A DNA stretch of 64,000 bases, from NCBI GenBank assembly GCA_014654705.1, contig JACVZY010000004.1:31721-95720 (forward strand), read 5' to 3'. Of the stretch, positions 17,737 through 26,282 are shown in pieces. How positions within the stretch are numbered: position 1 is the stretch's first letter; the number at the start of each line of letters is the position of its first letter. Origin of the DNA: Ignavibacteria bacterium (GTDB taxonomy: Bacteria > Bacteroidota > Ignavibacteria > Kapaibacteriales > UBA4661). A program made the translations under genes and the position numbers. A model generated the notes under the pieces. The model saw only the letters and a list, made by a program, of their open reading frames with translations, ran no database searches and had not been told where the DNA came from.

Positions 17737-18828
17737 CTAGAAATCAATCCAATCGCCCAAGTCTAGCGCTCGAAAGGCTGCTGGCTCGATAGAGGCTTGC
17801 ACGAGAGATTTGTGGAGTTCTTCAATTGGCTCCATTTCGCCATCATCGGCAAGGGGAAATGTGCCGAAGTGCATACCGATACTAAGGTGCGAACGTGTGT
17901 CTTGATGCACCTTCACGGCTTCTTCCGGCGAAATATGCACCGGTGACATGAACCATTGCGGGCGGAATGCTCCAATCGGTATCATGGCGCATTTGATATT
18001 GGAAAATTTCTCGCCAATACGCTTAAAATGGCTGCCATAGCCGGAGTCTCCTGCGAAATAGATTTCATCACCCATCTGAGCACTTTGCACCACAAAACCG
18101 CACCAAAGCGATTTGTTGCGGTCGCTCACGCCCCGCCCCGAAAAATGTTGTGCCGGAACCGAGTGGATGTGCAGCGTTCTTCCGTTGTGCGAGAACGGCG
18201 TTTCATTCCACCAGTCCAGCTCAATAATATTGCCGATTCCTTGATTTTCCAGATACGCTTTTACGCCGAGCGGCACGACTATCGTAGGCGTGAAGCGCTC
18301 TGCGAGGCGTTTCATTGTGCCGATGTCGAGGTGGTCGTAGTGATTGTGCGACAGCAAAATGAGGTCAATCTGCGGCAACTTTTCAAACGGTACTCCGGCG
18401 GGGCGTACCCGCTTCGGACCAACGAGGTCGAACACGCCAGCAACATCTGCCCACACGGGGTCGGTGATGATGTTGATACCTTCGGTTTGAATAAGCATCG
18501 TGGCGTGATTGACGAAGGTGATGCGCGAGGCTTCAATTCGCGCCTCCGGCGTTGTTTGACGAACGGTCGATGCGTCGCGTGTGGGCAACCATGCGCCCGG
18601 ATTACGGTTTGTCACCCAGCGCAGCAGGTCGCTAAATTTCCCCGACGGGGGCGCACCAGGCGTAAAAAAGGTTTCGCCGTTGAAGTGGTCGCTCACAGCA
18701 CCTTTGTACGGCGGTGTGGCGATAACAAAGCGTTCAAATAAAAATGAAGTTAGTATCACAAGAAATAAGCCTCCGGCAATCCAAAATATCATGGGGGTCA
18801 TAAAAAAGTTTGGTGATTTTTTCTCCAT
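17737..18828 (-). CDS. Metallo-beta-lactamase-fold hydrolase (NAPE-PLD/RomA-like), membrane-anchored
   Basis: The product is 363 residues with an N-terminal membrane helix (about 12-32). The metal-binding motif SHNHYDHLD (about 160-168) and later FAGDSGYG and GMHFGTFPL are the standard MBL-fold ligands. The order and the FVNHATMLIQTEGINIITDPVW stretch match the NAPE-PLD-like phospholipase D branch. The substrate in bacteria is unclear. Its ATG overlaps the stop of the upstream SDR gene by one base (TAATG), which suggests translational coupling. Confidence 0.82.
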   Translation of the reverse strand: MEKKSPNFFMTPMIFWIAGGLFLVILTSFLFERFVIATPPYKGAVSDHFNGETFFTPGAPPSGKFSDLLRWVTNRNPGAWLPTRDASTVRQTTPEARIEASRITFVNHATMLIQTEGINIITDPVWADVAGVFDLVGPKRVRPAGVPFEKLPQIDLILLSHNHYDHLDIGTMKRLAERFTPTIVVPLGVKAYLENQGIGNIIELDWWNETPFSHNGRTLHIHSVPAQHFSGRGVSDRNKSLWCGFVVQSAQMGDEIYFAGDSGYGSHFKRIGEKFSNIKCAMIPIGAFRPQWFMSPVHISPEEAVKVHQDTRSHLSIGMHFGTFPLADDGEMEPIEELHKSLVQASIEPAAFRALDLGDWIDF

Positions 18829-19592
18829 TACATTGCCGACATACCACCGTCAACGATCATGCCTTGTCCATAGACATAGCCGGCATCTTCGGAGGCGAGG
18901 AATAGAATTGCTTTGGCAATATCGTCAGGCTGCCCCACGCGCTTAGCAGGAATAGCGGCGTAATATCTGTCCATGATTTGTTGGTCTTTTTCGTTGCGAG
19001 CGGCTGTCATGGGCGTATCAATAAAGCCCGGACAAATAGCATTGATGCGGATTCCTGAACGTGCATACTCAAGTGCTGCGGCTCTGGTCATGCCCATTAC
19101 GCCGTGCTTCGCGGTCACGTAGGCAAGGTGAAATTGCATCCCAAAATGACCTAGAAACGAAGCGGTGTTCACGATAACACCTCCGGCTTTGCTCTCACGC
19201 ATTGCCTGAATTTGGTACTTCATGCAAAGAAAAACACCCGTGAGATTCACGTCAATTACGCGGCGAAAGGTCGCTTCGTCGTAATCATGCGTGGCTTTGT
19301 CGCGCGAACCTTCAATTCCGGCGTTGTTAATGCCGATATGCAGTCCACCAAACTCAGCAACGGTACGCTGCACAGCCGATTCAACTTCCGACGCCGATGC
19401 CACATTGGTCTTAATGAACAGTGCTGTTCCGCCTGCATCGGTGATGAGCTTCACCGTTTCCTGCGCTTGCGCCTCGGCTACGTCGCAAACCGCTACTCGT
19501 GCGCCTTCGTGGGCAAAAGCAAGCGCGGTTGCCCGCCCGATGCCGGTCGCGCCTCCGGTCAGAAAAACAACTTTGTTGTCAAATCGAGCCAT
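18828..19592 (-). CDS. Short-chain dehydrogenase/reductase (SDR)
   Basis: The product is 254 residues from ATG 19592, the typical classical SDR size. The cofactor motif TGGATGIGRA (about 11-20), NNAG (about 90) and the catalytic Tyr-Lys in AYVTAKHG are present; the C-terminus has YGQGMIVDGGMSAM. It oxidises or reduces an unknown alcohol or ketone with NAD(P)H. An in-frame upstream extension to 19643 lacks support. It overlaps the following MBL gene by one base, so the pair is probably an operon; aat lies 35 bp upstream. Confidence 0.9.
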   Translation of the reverse strand: MARFDNKVVFLTGGATGIGRATALAFAHEGARVAVCDVAEAQAQETVKLITDAGGTALFIKTNVASASEVESAVQRTVAEFGGLHIGINNAGIEGSRDKATHDYDEATFRRVIDVNLTGVFLCMKYQIQAMRESKAGGVIVNTASFLGHFGMQFHLAYVTAKHGVMGMTRAAALEYARSGIRINAICPGFIDTPMTAARNEKDQQIMDRYYAAIPAKRVGQPDDIAKAILFLASEDAGYVYGQGMIVDGGMSAM

Positions 19593-19627
19593 AATGAAAA
19601 TCCTTAAAAACGGTGAACCACAATGAT

Positions 19628-20203
19628 TTAGATAAACGTACACGGTAAACGAGTAGCTACTGCCAAACGGCTCAAGTACTCGTTTCTGGGTATTTCAATT
19701 CCACCGAAACTTGCAATGTGAGCATTCAAATACTGCGAATCCAGCAAAATGAAGCCCTGATGGCGCAAATGCTCCACAAGATGCACAAATGCGACCTTCG
19801 AGCTATCGGACATCTGCGCAAACATGGACTCGCCAAAGAATGCGCCACCAAGCGAAACGCCGTACAAGCCCCCAACAAGGCGGTCTTCATACCACGCTTC
19901 GACCGAATGTGCGAAGCCTAGTTCGTGTAATCGCGTGTAGGCATCAATAATTTCATCAGAAATCCACGTTTCTTCGCGTTCGGCGCAGTTGATAACGACT
20001 TCTTGGAAAGCAGTATCAATGCGAGTTTCGTATATGCCCTTTGCAACGGTCTTGCGCAGCGACCGCGAAATATGAACGTGGTCAAGCGGTATAATGGCGC
20101 GCGGGTCGGGTGAGTGCCAGTACATCTCGCCGTCCGGCTCTGCCATGGGAAAATACCCTTGTTGGTACGCCATAATCAGCAGTTCCGGTGTGAGAATGTT
20201 CAT
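19628..20203 (-). CDS. aat: Leucyl/phenylalanyl-tRNA--protein transferase
   Basis: The product is 191 residues from ATG 20203, a little shorter than E. coli Aat (234). It transfers Leu or Phe to the N-termini of proteins bearing basic residues, marking them for ClpAP/ClpS (N-degron pathway). Motifs: AYQQGYFPM near the N-terminus, YWHSPDPRAIIPL, EEWYEDRLVGGLYG-type core, GESMFAQMSDSSKVAF and the C-terminal LLDSQYLNAHIASFG. The longer reading frame to 20527 runs into pfkA and is rejected. It lies 49 bp downstream of pfkA. Confidence 0.92.
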   Translation of the reverse strand: MNILTPELLIMAYQQGYFPMAEPDGEMYWHSPDPRAIIPLDHVHISRSLRKTVAKGIYETRIDTAFQEVVINCAEREETWISDEIIDAYTRLHELGFAHSVEAWYEDRLVGGLYGVSLGGAFFGESMFAQMSDSSKVAFVHLVEHLRHQGFILLDSQYLNAHIASFGGIEIPRNEYLSRLAVATRLPCTFI

Positions 20204-20252
20204 AATCGTTGCAAGGAAAGTGTATCCTTTATTCGTAGTACCGTAGTGCCGA

Positions 20253-21257
20253 TTACCGTAGTGCGAGCGCAAAATCAATAAACTCTTGCGGAATCGAATC
20301 ATAGCTTGCTTCGTCGGCAGCAGCTTCTTCCAGTGGCATTGGCGCGGGCGAGTGTCCGGTGTAATATGCAGTGTAGAAGCCGCTTTCACAGCCGTTGAAC
20401 GCATCCTGCACCATGCGATAGCCAATCCAGCTCGCACGGAGAATGTCCGTGACAGAAGTCTTGCCACCACGCTGGAAATACCCCATGTCCACAGACCGCA
20501 CCTCGCGCTTGATGCCGCGATGCGCAAAGATACTTTCGAGTGTCGTGCGGATTTCGTCCAGCGATTTCGGATAGGATTCGCTCACAATAATACGTGTATC
20601 CTTGTCGCGCTCGGCAATAACCGTCGCTACGTGTTCGTAATCCACGTCTTCATTCGGCATAATGACATATTCCGCACCGGAAGCAATGCCCGAATACAGT
20701 GCCAAGTATGCAGATTTACGACCCATTGAGCGCACCAGATACAAGCGCCGATGCGAGCTTGCTGTGTCGCGTATCCACTCCAGCATTTCCAGACTTTTGT
20801 CTAAAGCGCTGTAAAAGCCAATGGACGAGCCTGTGGTGTTGCATACATCGTTGTCAATGGAGCCGGGCGAGACGAGGAATTTAGTACGCAGCCCCTCGCG
20901 GCGAGCGATGGTATTGAGCGCATTGGAGGCTTTCAAGCTGCCGTTACCACCGCAGACAAAAAGGTAGTTAAAGCCGTTGTCATGCAAGTTTCGCGCTAAG
21001 GTCTCTTGCAAATCCATATCGGTCGCCAATTCCGGGACGCGCGTGGTGCCGAGAATTGTGCCACCGCGACTGGTTAAGCCGGCAACATCAAGTTTATTCA
21101 GGCGGCTGAAATTATTATCCAGCAATCCTTTCCAACCGTCCACTACGCCCCAGACAGAAGTTTGCGGGCGAGCATTCAGCGTTGTACGCACAACAGCACG
21201 TATGAATGCGTTCATGCCGGGACAATCGCCACCGCCGGTGAGTATGCCAAATTTCAT
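20253..21257 (-). CDS. pfkA: 6-phosphofructokinase, ATP type with variant Mg site
   Basis: The product is 334 residues. It phosphorylates fructose-6-phosphate in glycolysis. GILTGGGDCPGMNAFIRAV is the N-terminal nucleotide motif. PGSIDNDV holds the catalytic Asp and has Gly, as in ATP-dependent enzymes (Lys in PPi types), and SMGRKSAYLAL follows. The usual GGDGS loop reads GGNGS here (about residue 103), replacing the Mg-binding Asp with Asn. Activity may be altered, or the enzyme may belong to a divergent subgroup. It is the first gene of a leftward set with aat, the SDR gene and the MBL gene. Confidence 0.88.
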   Translation of the reverse strand: MKFGILTGGGDCPGMNAFIRAVVRTTLNARPQTSVWGVVDGWKGLLDNNFSRLNKLDVAGLTSRGGTILGTTRVPELATDMDLQETLARNLHDNGFNYLFVCGGNGSLKASNALNTIARREGLRTKFLVSPGSIDNDVCNTTGSSIGFYSALDKSLEMLEWIRDTASSHRRLYLVRSMGRKSAYLALYSGIASGAEYVIMPNEDVDYEHVATVIAERDKDTRIIVSESYPKSLDEIRTTLESIFAHRGIKREVRSVDMGYFQRGGKTSVTDILRASWIGYRMVQDAFNGCESGFYTAYYTGHSPAPMPLEEAAADEASYDSIPQEFIDFALALR

Positions 21258-21475
21258 AAAAGCATGGATAAGTGAAAAAATTCGTTTTGGTTCTTATTTT
21301 CTCTATTTGTTTTCTCAAGGCTCAAAGATATTCTTTTCATGGCTTTTTTGCCAATTTTTCTTTTGTGCCGCTTCCATCATCGGGCGCAACTTGGAGAGCG
21401 CGTAGTTTTTTGATAAATTGGCAAACTATTTTCTTCGTCAGCCACAAACTAATTCTTCAATCGTCCCTTCACCGC

Positions 21476-23233
21476 ATGAAATCTACTCCTTTAGGAACAT
21501 TATTCATTGTGTTAGTTTGTCTTTTGGGGCTTGCTGCCGCACACAATCTTACTGCTCAAGTCGAGCATGTGCCTGTGGCGCATCCGGTCTATGATTTTCT
21601 TATACACGCCGAAGCACGAGGCGTATTCTCAAATTTCTCCTCCACAGCGCTGCCACTTCAGCGAAAAGAAATTATTGCGGCGCTGGAGGTCATGCGCAGG
21701 CACGATACGCTGCTTTCCGGAGCAGAACAGTCAACGCTTGCGGGCTTTGAGCGCGAATTTCGTCTTTTGCCTACCGCGCGAGCGGTCGTCTTTTCTACAC
21801 CAAGCGATTCGGCGCAACTCTTTTTTAGCCGATTGCTGACGAATGATGAAAAATTTCTTGCCTTTTATACTTCTACCTCTATCACCGTCACAGTTACACC
21901 ACTTCTGTCGGTAGATGTTCGCGCTGCAAGCGGCAATAATCGTGCGCTTCTCGGCACCTACGGCGGGCGCATCTTCGGGACGATTGACAGCGCCCTTGGC
22001 TTTTTTCTGCAAGGTTCCAGCACAGGCGTATTTGTGGGCAATACCGAAGGTGATTCAGCATTTCTGAAGCAAGACCCGCAGTTATTCAAAAACCCTACAT
22101 TTCGGCTCTATAATCCGCGTTTTATCAATTTTGCCGAATCGCACGTGCGATTTGACCATCGCTGGTTTTATGCGGGTGTGGGGCGTGAGACGCGGCTTAT
22201 CGGTTCGGGCTACATGACGCGGGGAATTATGTCGGACAATAGCATTTCTGCTGATGCTTTCATGCTTGGCGCACGCTTTCCGGAGAATAATCCTGCGTCG
22301 GAAACAGGTTTTGAGTATCGTTTCACACATTTTAGTTTGCTTGCTGAGCCGCTTGACTTGAATGGCAATATCAATCCCCGTTCTGCGGGCGCAGAAACCG
22401 TTGTTCCATCAAAGTTTATGGCGTATCACCGAGCCGCAGTGCGTGGAGCTTGGGGCGAAGCGGGCATTTGGGAGTCGGTCGTGTACAGCAATCGCGGACT
22501 GGAGTTGGCATACATGACACCGTTTTCCTTCCTCAAAGGCACAAGTGACAATCTCCGTGACCGCGATAACGCCGCACTTGGTGTGGATGCGACGCTCCGA
22601 CCGCTCGCAGGAGTACAGATAAAAGGAACGTTTATGCTAGATGACGTTGAGTTTGGTCGGCTTGGCGCGGATACAAATGGACGCTATTGGTGGCAAAATA
22701 AAATTGCATGGAATCTCGGCGTAATGCTCTCTTCGAGCGGCATACCGCTAGATGCAACGCTCGAATATGCGATGGTTACGCCCTACACGTACACGCACTT
22801 TTCTCGCCAAAATGCCATGACGCAAGACGGAATCTTGCTTGCCGGAAACTTACCGCCAAATTCCGATGAAATTAAAGCACAAGTTCGTTATTTCTGGGGC
22901 GGGCGTTACCCGCTATCGCTCACTGCTGCATACAGGCGGCACGGACGCAATGCCTACGATGCACAAAGACGGCTTCAGACTAACGTTGGCGGTGATGTGT
23001 TGTACACGATTCGTCGTGATTCTGCGTTTAATCCCATCGACCGCACGACGGTTGTATTTTTGGAAGGCGACCGCGAAGACCGCTTCACACTCACGCTGGC
23101 GGGTGGGCTGGAACTTATTCGCCATGTCAATCTTCAATTTCTCTACCGCTATGCCAAGGTAAGCACTGTGCAAACGCTATCCGTCCTGCCGGAACATTAT
23201 ATCGGCTTTACGCTGCGCTTTGAGGATTTTTAA
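21476..23233 (+). CDS. Outer-membrane protein of the Wzi (capsule assembly) type
   Basis: The product is 585 residues from ATG 21476, with a signal peptide ending near LTAQ (about 29). The mature N-terminus (HPVYDFLIHAEARG) and the many alternating strands fit the Wzi-like barrels common in Bacteroidota, which anchor surface polysaccharide. The last strand ends YIGFTLRFEDF, with a C-terminal Phe typical of barrels. It overlaps the stop of the convergent gene at 23208 by 26 bp. The assignment rests on overall pattern, so porin-like alternatives are possible. Confidence 0.6.
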   Translation: MKSTPLGTLFIVLVCLLGLAAAHNLTAQVEHVPVAHPVYDFLIHAEARGVFSNFSSTALPLQRKEIIAALEVMRRHDTLLSGAEQSTLAGFEREFRLLPTARAVVFSTPSDSAQLFFSRLLTNDEKFLAFYTSTSITVTVTPLLSVDVRAASGNNRALLGTYGGRIFGTIDSALGFFLQGSSTGVFVGNTEGDSAFLKQDPQLFKNPTFRLYNPRFINFAESHVRFDHRWFYAGVGRETRLIGSGYMTRGIMSDNSISADAFMLGARFPENNPASETGFEYRFTHFSLLAEPLDLNGNINPRSAGAETVVPSKFMAYHRAAVRGAWGEAGIWESVVYSNRGLELAYMTPFSFLKGTSDNLRDRDNAALGVDATLRPLAGVQIKGTFMLDDVEFGRLGADTNGRYWWQNKIAWNLGVMLSSSGIPLDATLEYAMVTPYTYTHFSRQNAMTQDGILLAGNLPPNSDEIKAQVRYFWGGRYPLSLTAAYRRHGRNAYDAQRRLQTNVGGDVLYTIRRDSAFNPIDRTTVVFLEGDREDRFTLTLAGGLELIRHVNLQFLYRYAKVSTVQTLSVLPEHYIGFTLRFEDF

Positions 23234-25277
23234 CGTGAGAATTTTTAGGCGGAAAGAAAAAATCACGGGTGTTTGACCGAAAATATTTCCCCAGAAGGCT
23301 GACCAGTTCGGCGCTCTGGCGAAAATTGACATTGCGCGAACGAACGGCAACAAAAAGTGCAAGACTGAAGCTCACGAGAAAGTTCATTGCGCCAATTCCG
23401 ACGATTCCCAGAACTGTCCATAAAACCGTTCCCGTGCTGACCGTTTCGCCATTCACGAACAAACTCACAAGCGCAATCGCAAAACTGGCGGCGGCAAAAG
23501 TAATGTGGCGAATATCAAACGGCAAGCCTACGATAAAACCAATAGTGGAAGCTGTGCCAAGCATAAATCCGAAGAAAAAATTTCCTGCCAGCGCACCCAA
23601 GTTGTTTTCTACATAGTTCGCAAAGCGCTCCAGTTTAGGCTTGGAGAGCATTCGGCGCAAAACAGGATGCTGCCGAAGACGTTCTGGGATATTGTTGAAA
23701 ACAACACTATTGTCGTAATATCCCGAAATCAAGCCTGACAAAAATAAGAACACGCCTGCAATACCGGCATGAATGAGCGATAAACTGAGGAAAGGGTGAA
23801 GCTCGTTAATCATTTTATGTGCTTTTGCAACGTCCGCCATTGGCGAGGTAGTAAGCAAATAGTAGAGTGCCGCCAATACACACGCCACAGGGAACGACAC
23901 AACGACATTTCCGGCAAAGGAGGCGAGTTGGCTGCGTGATACTTTAGCAATCGTTTCGACTAAGTTTTGCAGCGAAATTTCTCCGCTTGATACCGACTTC
24001 CGCCGCACATCCAGCGACTCGGCAATGGCTGAAGCTGTCATTGCGGGCTGCTTGGTGGCAAGTTTGAAACCCACAATATGAATCAGCATAAAGCCGATAG
24101 AATAGTTCAGACTGTACAAAAGTGCCTCGCCGAAGGGCGGTAAATGACGGTATGTCACCCACAATTTTATGCACGTCATAAACGCCACTATCAACCCGCC
24201 GCCCATAGAGGAAGTGAAAAAGGCAATAAATTCTTTACGGGTCGTGGTGATGTAATGTTCACCCGTCTTTGCTGCGTTCTCCACGATTTGAAAGGTGAGC
24301 AGTGCTGTATTGTGGGCGTAGTGCTTGATAAGACTGTGGTCGGTGTCCTCCGCTTCCACGGTTTCTTTCCAAAGCCGTACTATGGCGCTTTGTAGCTCGT
24401 GAGGCTCATTGACAGTAGGGCTAAAGGTGAGGTAAATGAGCGAGCGGAGTCGTTCAATATGCTGCACGATACGCTGAATCTGGTACGTCAGGCTGAGGCT
24501 TGCTCCCGAACTATGCCGATGGCGACGAATATATTCTATGCAATCCTCACACTGCGAAAGCATCACGAGCGCGTGCTGCGCATCACTGCTGTCAGCTTTG
24601 GAAGGTGCTGTATTGTTCGCACGAATCCTTTCCACATAGCGCACCAGCTCACGGCTCTGTTCCAAAAAAGGTAGGCTTTTCTCAACAATACTATGCTCTT
24701 CATCACTTGCTTTGGGCAGCCGGACTATTACATCCGATTCCGTGCCCATTGCCGCCAGTTTATGCGATAGTACCAGCACTGCATTGAGTAGTTTATTGTA
24801 TGTTCCCGTGAAAATATCCACCGTGCTATTGGGTGTAGCAAAGCCGAGCATTTCAAGAAGTTCGACCAGCATTGCATCCGGTAGAGCGCAGAACCATTCG
24901 TGATCGCTGTTATCGTCGAAGACAAGATTGATAATGCCTCTGAGCGTATCAGCATTGTGGGCAGGCGGCAGAATAAGATGAGTAATTTTCTGAAATGCTT
25001 CGCTGAAAAAGCCGTGCTGCGACTGCACTCCCGATTCGGCATAGAGCGACAAATGCGAGGAATTATTCAATAGGCGTTCAATGTAGGCAGAAAGTGCCTC
25101 TCGAAAAGGCTGATACTCTTGGAGCATTGCGAGTAATTGCCGTAAACGCTGCTCGGCAATGGCGTTTTTGTTAAAAGTCATGCGCGAGGGGCGCAGAATG
25201 GCAACGATATCCACAAGGTATTGCGGGTTCGTTGTCGTTGGGTCCTTGGCGAGAGATTGGAGAAGGGCTTGAAACAT
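23208..25277 (-). CDS. Gcr-family 'site-specific recombinase' membrane protein
   Basis: The product is 689 residues. The N-terminal half is soluble and helical (with KDPTTTNPQYLVDIVAILRP near the start). The C-terminal half has about six to eight membrane segments (from about residue 345, FFTSSMGGGLIVAFMTCIKLWV, to LVSFSLALFVAVRSRNV near 660). This arrangement matches the family annotated as Gcr site-specific recombinase, although no recombinase catalytic motif is visible and the membrane topology argues against that name. The function is unknown. Confidence 0.7.
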   Translation of the reverse strand: MFQALLQSLAKDPTTTNPQYLVDIVAILRPSRMTFNKNAIAEQRLRQLLAMLQEYQPFREALSAYIERLLNNSSHLSLYAESGVQSQHGFFSEAFQKITHLILPPAHNADTLRGIINLVFDDNSDHEWFCALPDAMLVELLEMLGFATPNSTVDIFTGTYNKLLNAVLVLSHKLAAMGTESDVIVRLPKASDEEHSIVEKSLPFLEQSRELVRYVERIRANNTAPSKADSSDAQHALVMLSQCEDCIEYIRRHRHSSGASLSLTYQIQRIVQHIERLRSLIYLTFSPTVNEPHELQSAIVRLWKETVEAEDTDHSLIKHYAHNTALLTFQIVENAAKTGEHYITTTRKEFIAFFTSSMGGGLIVAFMTCIKLWVTYRHLPPFGEALLYSLNYSIGFMLIHIVGFKLATKQPAMTASAIAESLDVRRKSVSSGEISLQNLVETIAKVSRSQLASFAGNVVVSFPVACVLAALYYLLTTSPMADVAKAHKMINELHPFLSLSLIHAGIAGVFLFLSGLISGYYDNSVVFNNIPERLRQHPVLRRMLSKPKLERFANYVENNLGALAGNFFFGFMLGTASTIGFIVGLPFDIRHITFAAASFAIALVSLFVNGETVSTGTVLWTVLGIVGIGAMNFLVSFSLALFVAVRSRNVNFRQSAELVSLLGKYFRSNTRDFFFPPKNSHVKNPQSAA

Positions 25278-25666
25278 AATACTACAAAAAGCGTGGTGAT
25301 AAGCGACTTGAGAGATAACTATTCAGTAATGAGAAAAAACAAACCGTGACTTCAAGAACCGTTTTTCCTCATGTATGGAAGGTAATAAAACACCTCCTAA
25401 ATGCGACCCATGATACGCTTATTAGGGGCAATATCAGAAACTGAATTTGAGGATAATGGCGAGGAAGCAGATATTCTCTTTACTTTTCCACAATCCCCTC
25501 TACGCCAATTTCCACAAGAACTTTGTGGAATGAGATTTATTCAGGTTTTCTCGTACTGCTTACTATCACGCAGCAGCCATCGCTGATGTTACCAACGCTC
25601 AGGCTGCTCTGGACGATGCCTTCAATAGTTTTGATGTTCTTCTTGATTTTCAGAATGTCTAGTAGA
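25278..25666. other. 389-bp intergenic region with a possible gene remnant
   Basis: Positions 25534-25662 (+) read without interruption as a protein-like C-terminus (RTAYYHAAAIADVTNAQAAL, then an acidic tail ending in TAG at 25660). No start codon precedes it, and an in-frame stop lies at 25531. A short frame at 25401-25586 precedes it in another phase. This may be a decayed gene end; nothing else is recognisable. Confidence 0.3.
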
Positions 25667-26203
25667 TTATCGAAACACCCTCGCTACTTTGAACAAATCT
25701 GAAGAGAACTCCTGTTTTTCAGCTTTCGTGCGGGGAAGGTGAATAAATACTTTCGGTTTTCCCGCTTCAATACCAATAGCCACAGACGTTGTACCATTTT
25801 CTGTCAAGGAAGGCATTCCTGTAATGGAAAGAATTCCCTTGTCCTCGCAGAACTTCTGTGCTGCCCCTGCGCCGGGTGCGATGTAGATAACATCAGCATC
25901 ACTGGCTTCTCTCGCCATTTGTTGCAGTTTACAAGCTGTGGCTTGAATCCCAATGGCAACAAAGCCCGTCAATGCCTCGTCTTTAATAATGGAGGAAGCA
26001 TCAGTAAAGACAATAACAACTTTCACTTGCTTGCCTTGAAGGTTTTTATTGAGAGAAAAAACCTTTTTGAGCAGCACCACGTGAAGGTTCACCGGCACAG
26101 GAATCTCCTGTGCTCCGGCGGGAACAATACTTGTGATAACGAGGCTTACTACCAGAGAGAGTAGTAGTTTGAAATATAAGCCAGACGTTTTTCTCGTATT
26201 CAT
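25667..26203 (-). CDS. YfiR-like periplasmic protein
   Basis: The product is 178 residues with a signal peptide ending around VPAGAQ (about 31). The core has the family layout: VFSLNKNLQGKQVKVVIVF, AIGIQATACKLQQMARE, DVIYIAP-G, GILSITGMPSLTENG and a final KPKVFIHLP. YfiR/DUF4154 proteins are periplasmic partners that repress a diguanylate cyclase in Pseudomonas; in other phyla they sit beside TonB receptors and sensors. Start 26203 has GGAAA at good spacing, while ATG 26212 has none. It follows the TonB receptor gene by 79 bp. Confidence 0.65.
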   Translation of the reverse strand: MNTRKTSGLYFKLLLSLVVSLVITSIVPAGAQEIPVPVNLHVVLLKKVFSLNKNLQGKQVKVVIVFTDASSIIKDEALTGFVAIGIQATACKLQQMAREASDADVIYIAPGAGAAQKFCEDKGILSITGMPSLTENGTTSVAIGIEAGKPKVFIHLPRTKAEKQEFSSDLFKVARVFR

Positions 26204-26282
26204 AATTTCCATGAAAAAGTATTGGTACAAAATCAACCATCGTGAAGATTTAGTGAAGAACAGTGCAGCATACCTACCGGCT

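Noticed and set aside
23208..25277. Site-specific recombinase activity for the Gcr-family gene
   Set aside because: No tyrosine or serine recombinase motif is visible and the C-terminal half is a multi-pass membrane domain.
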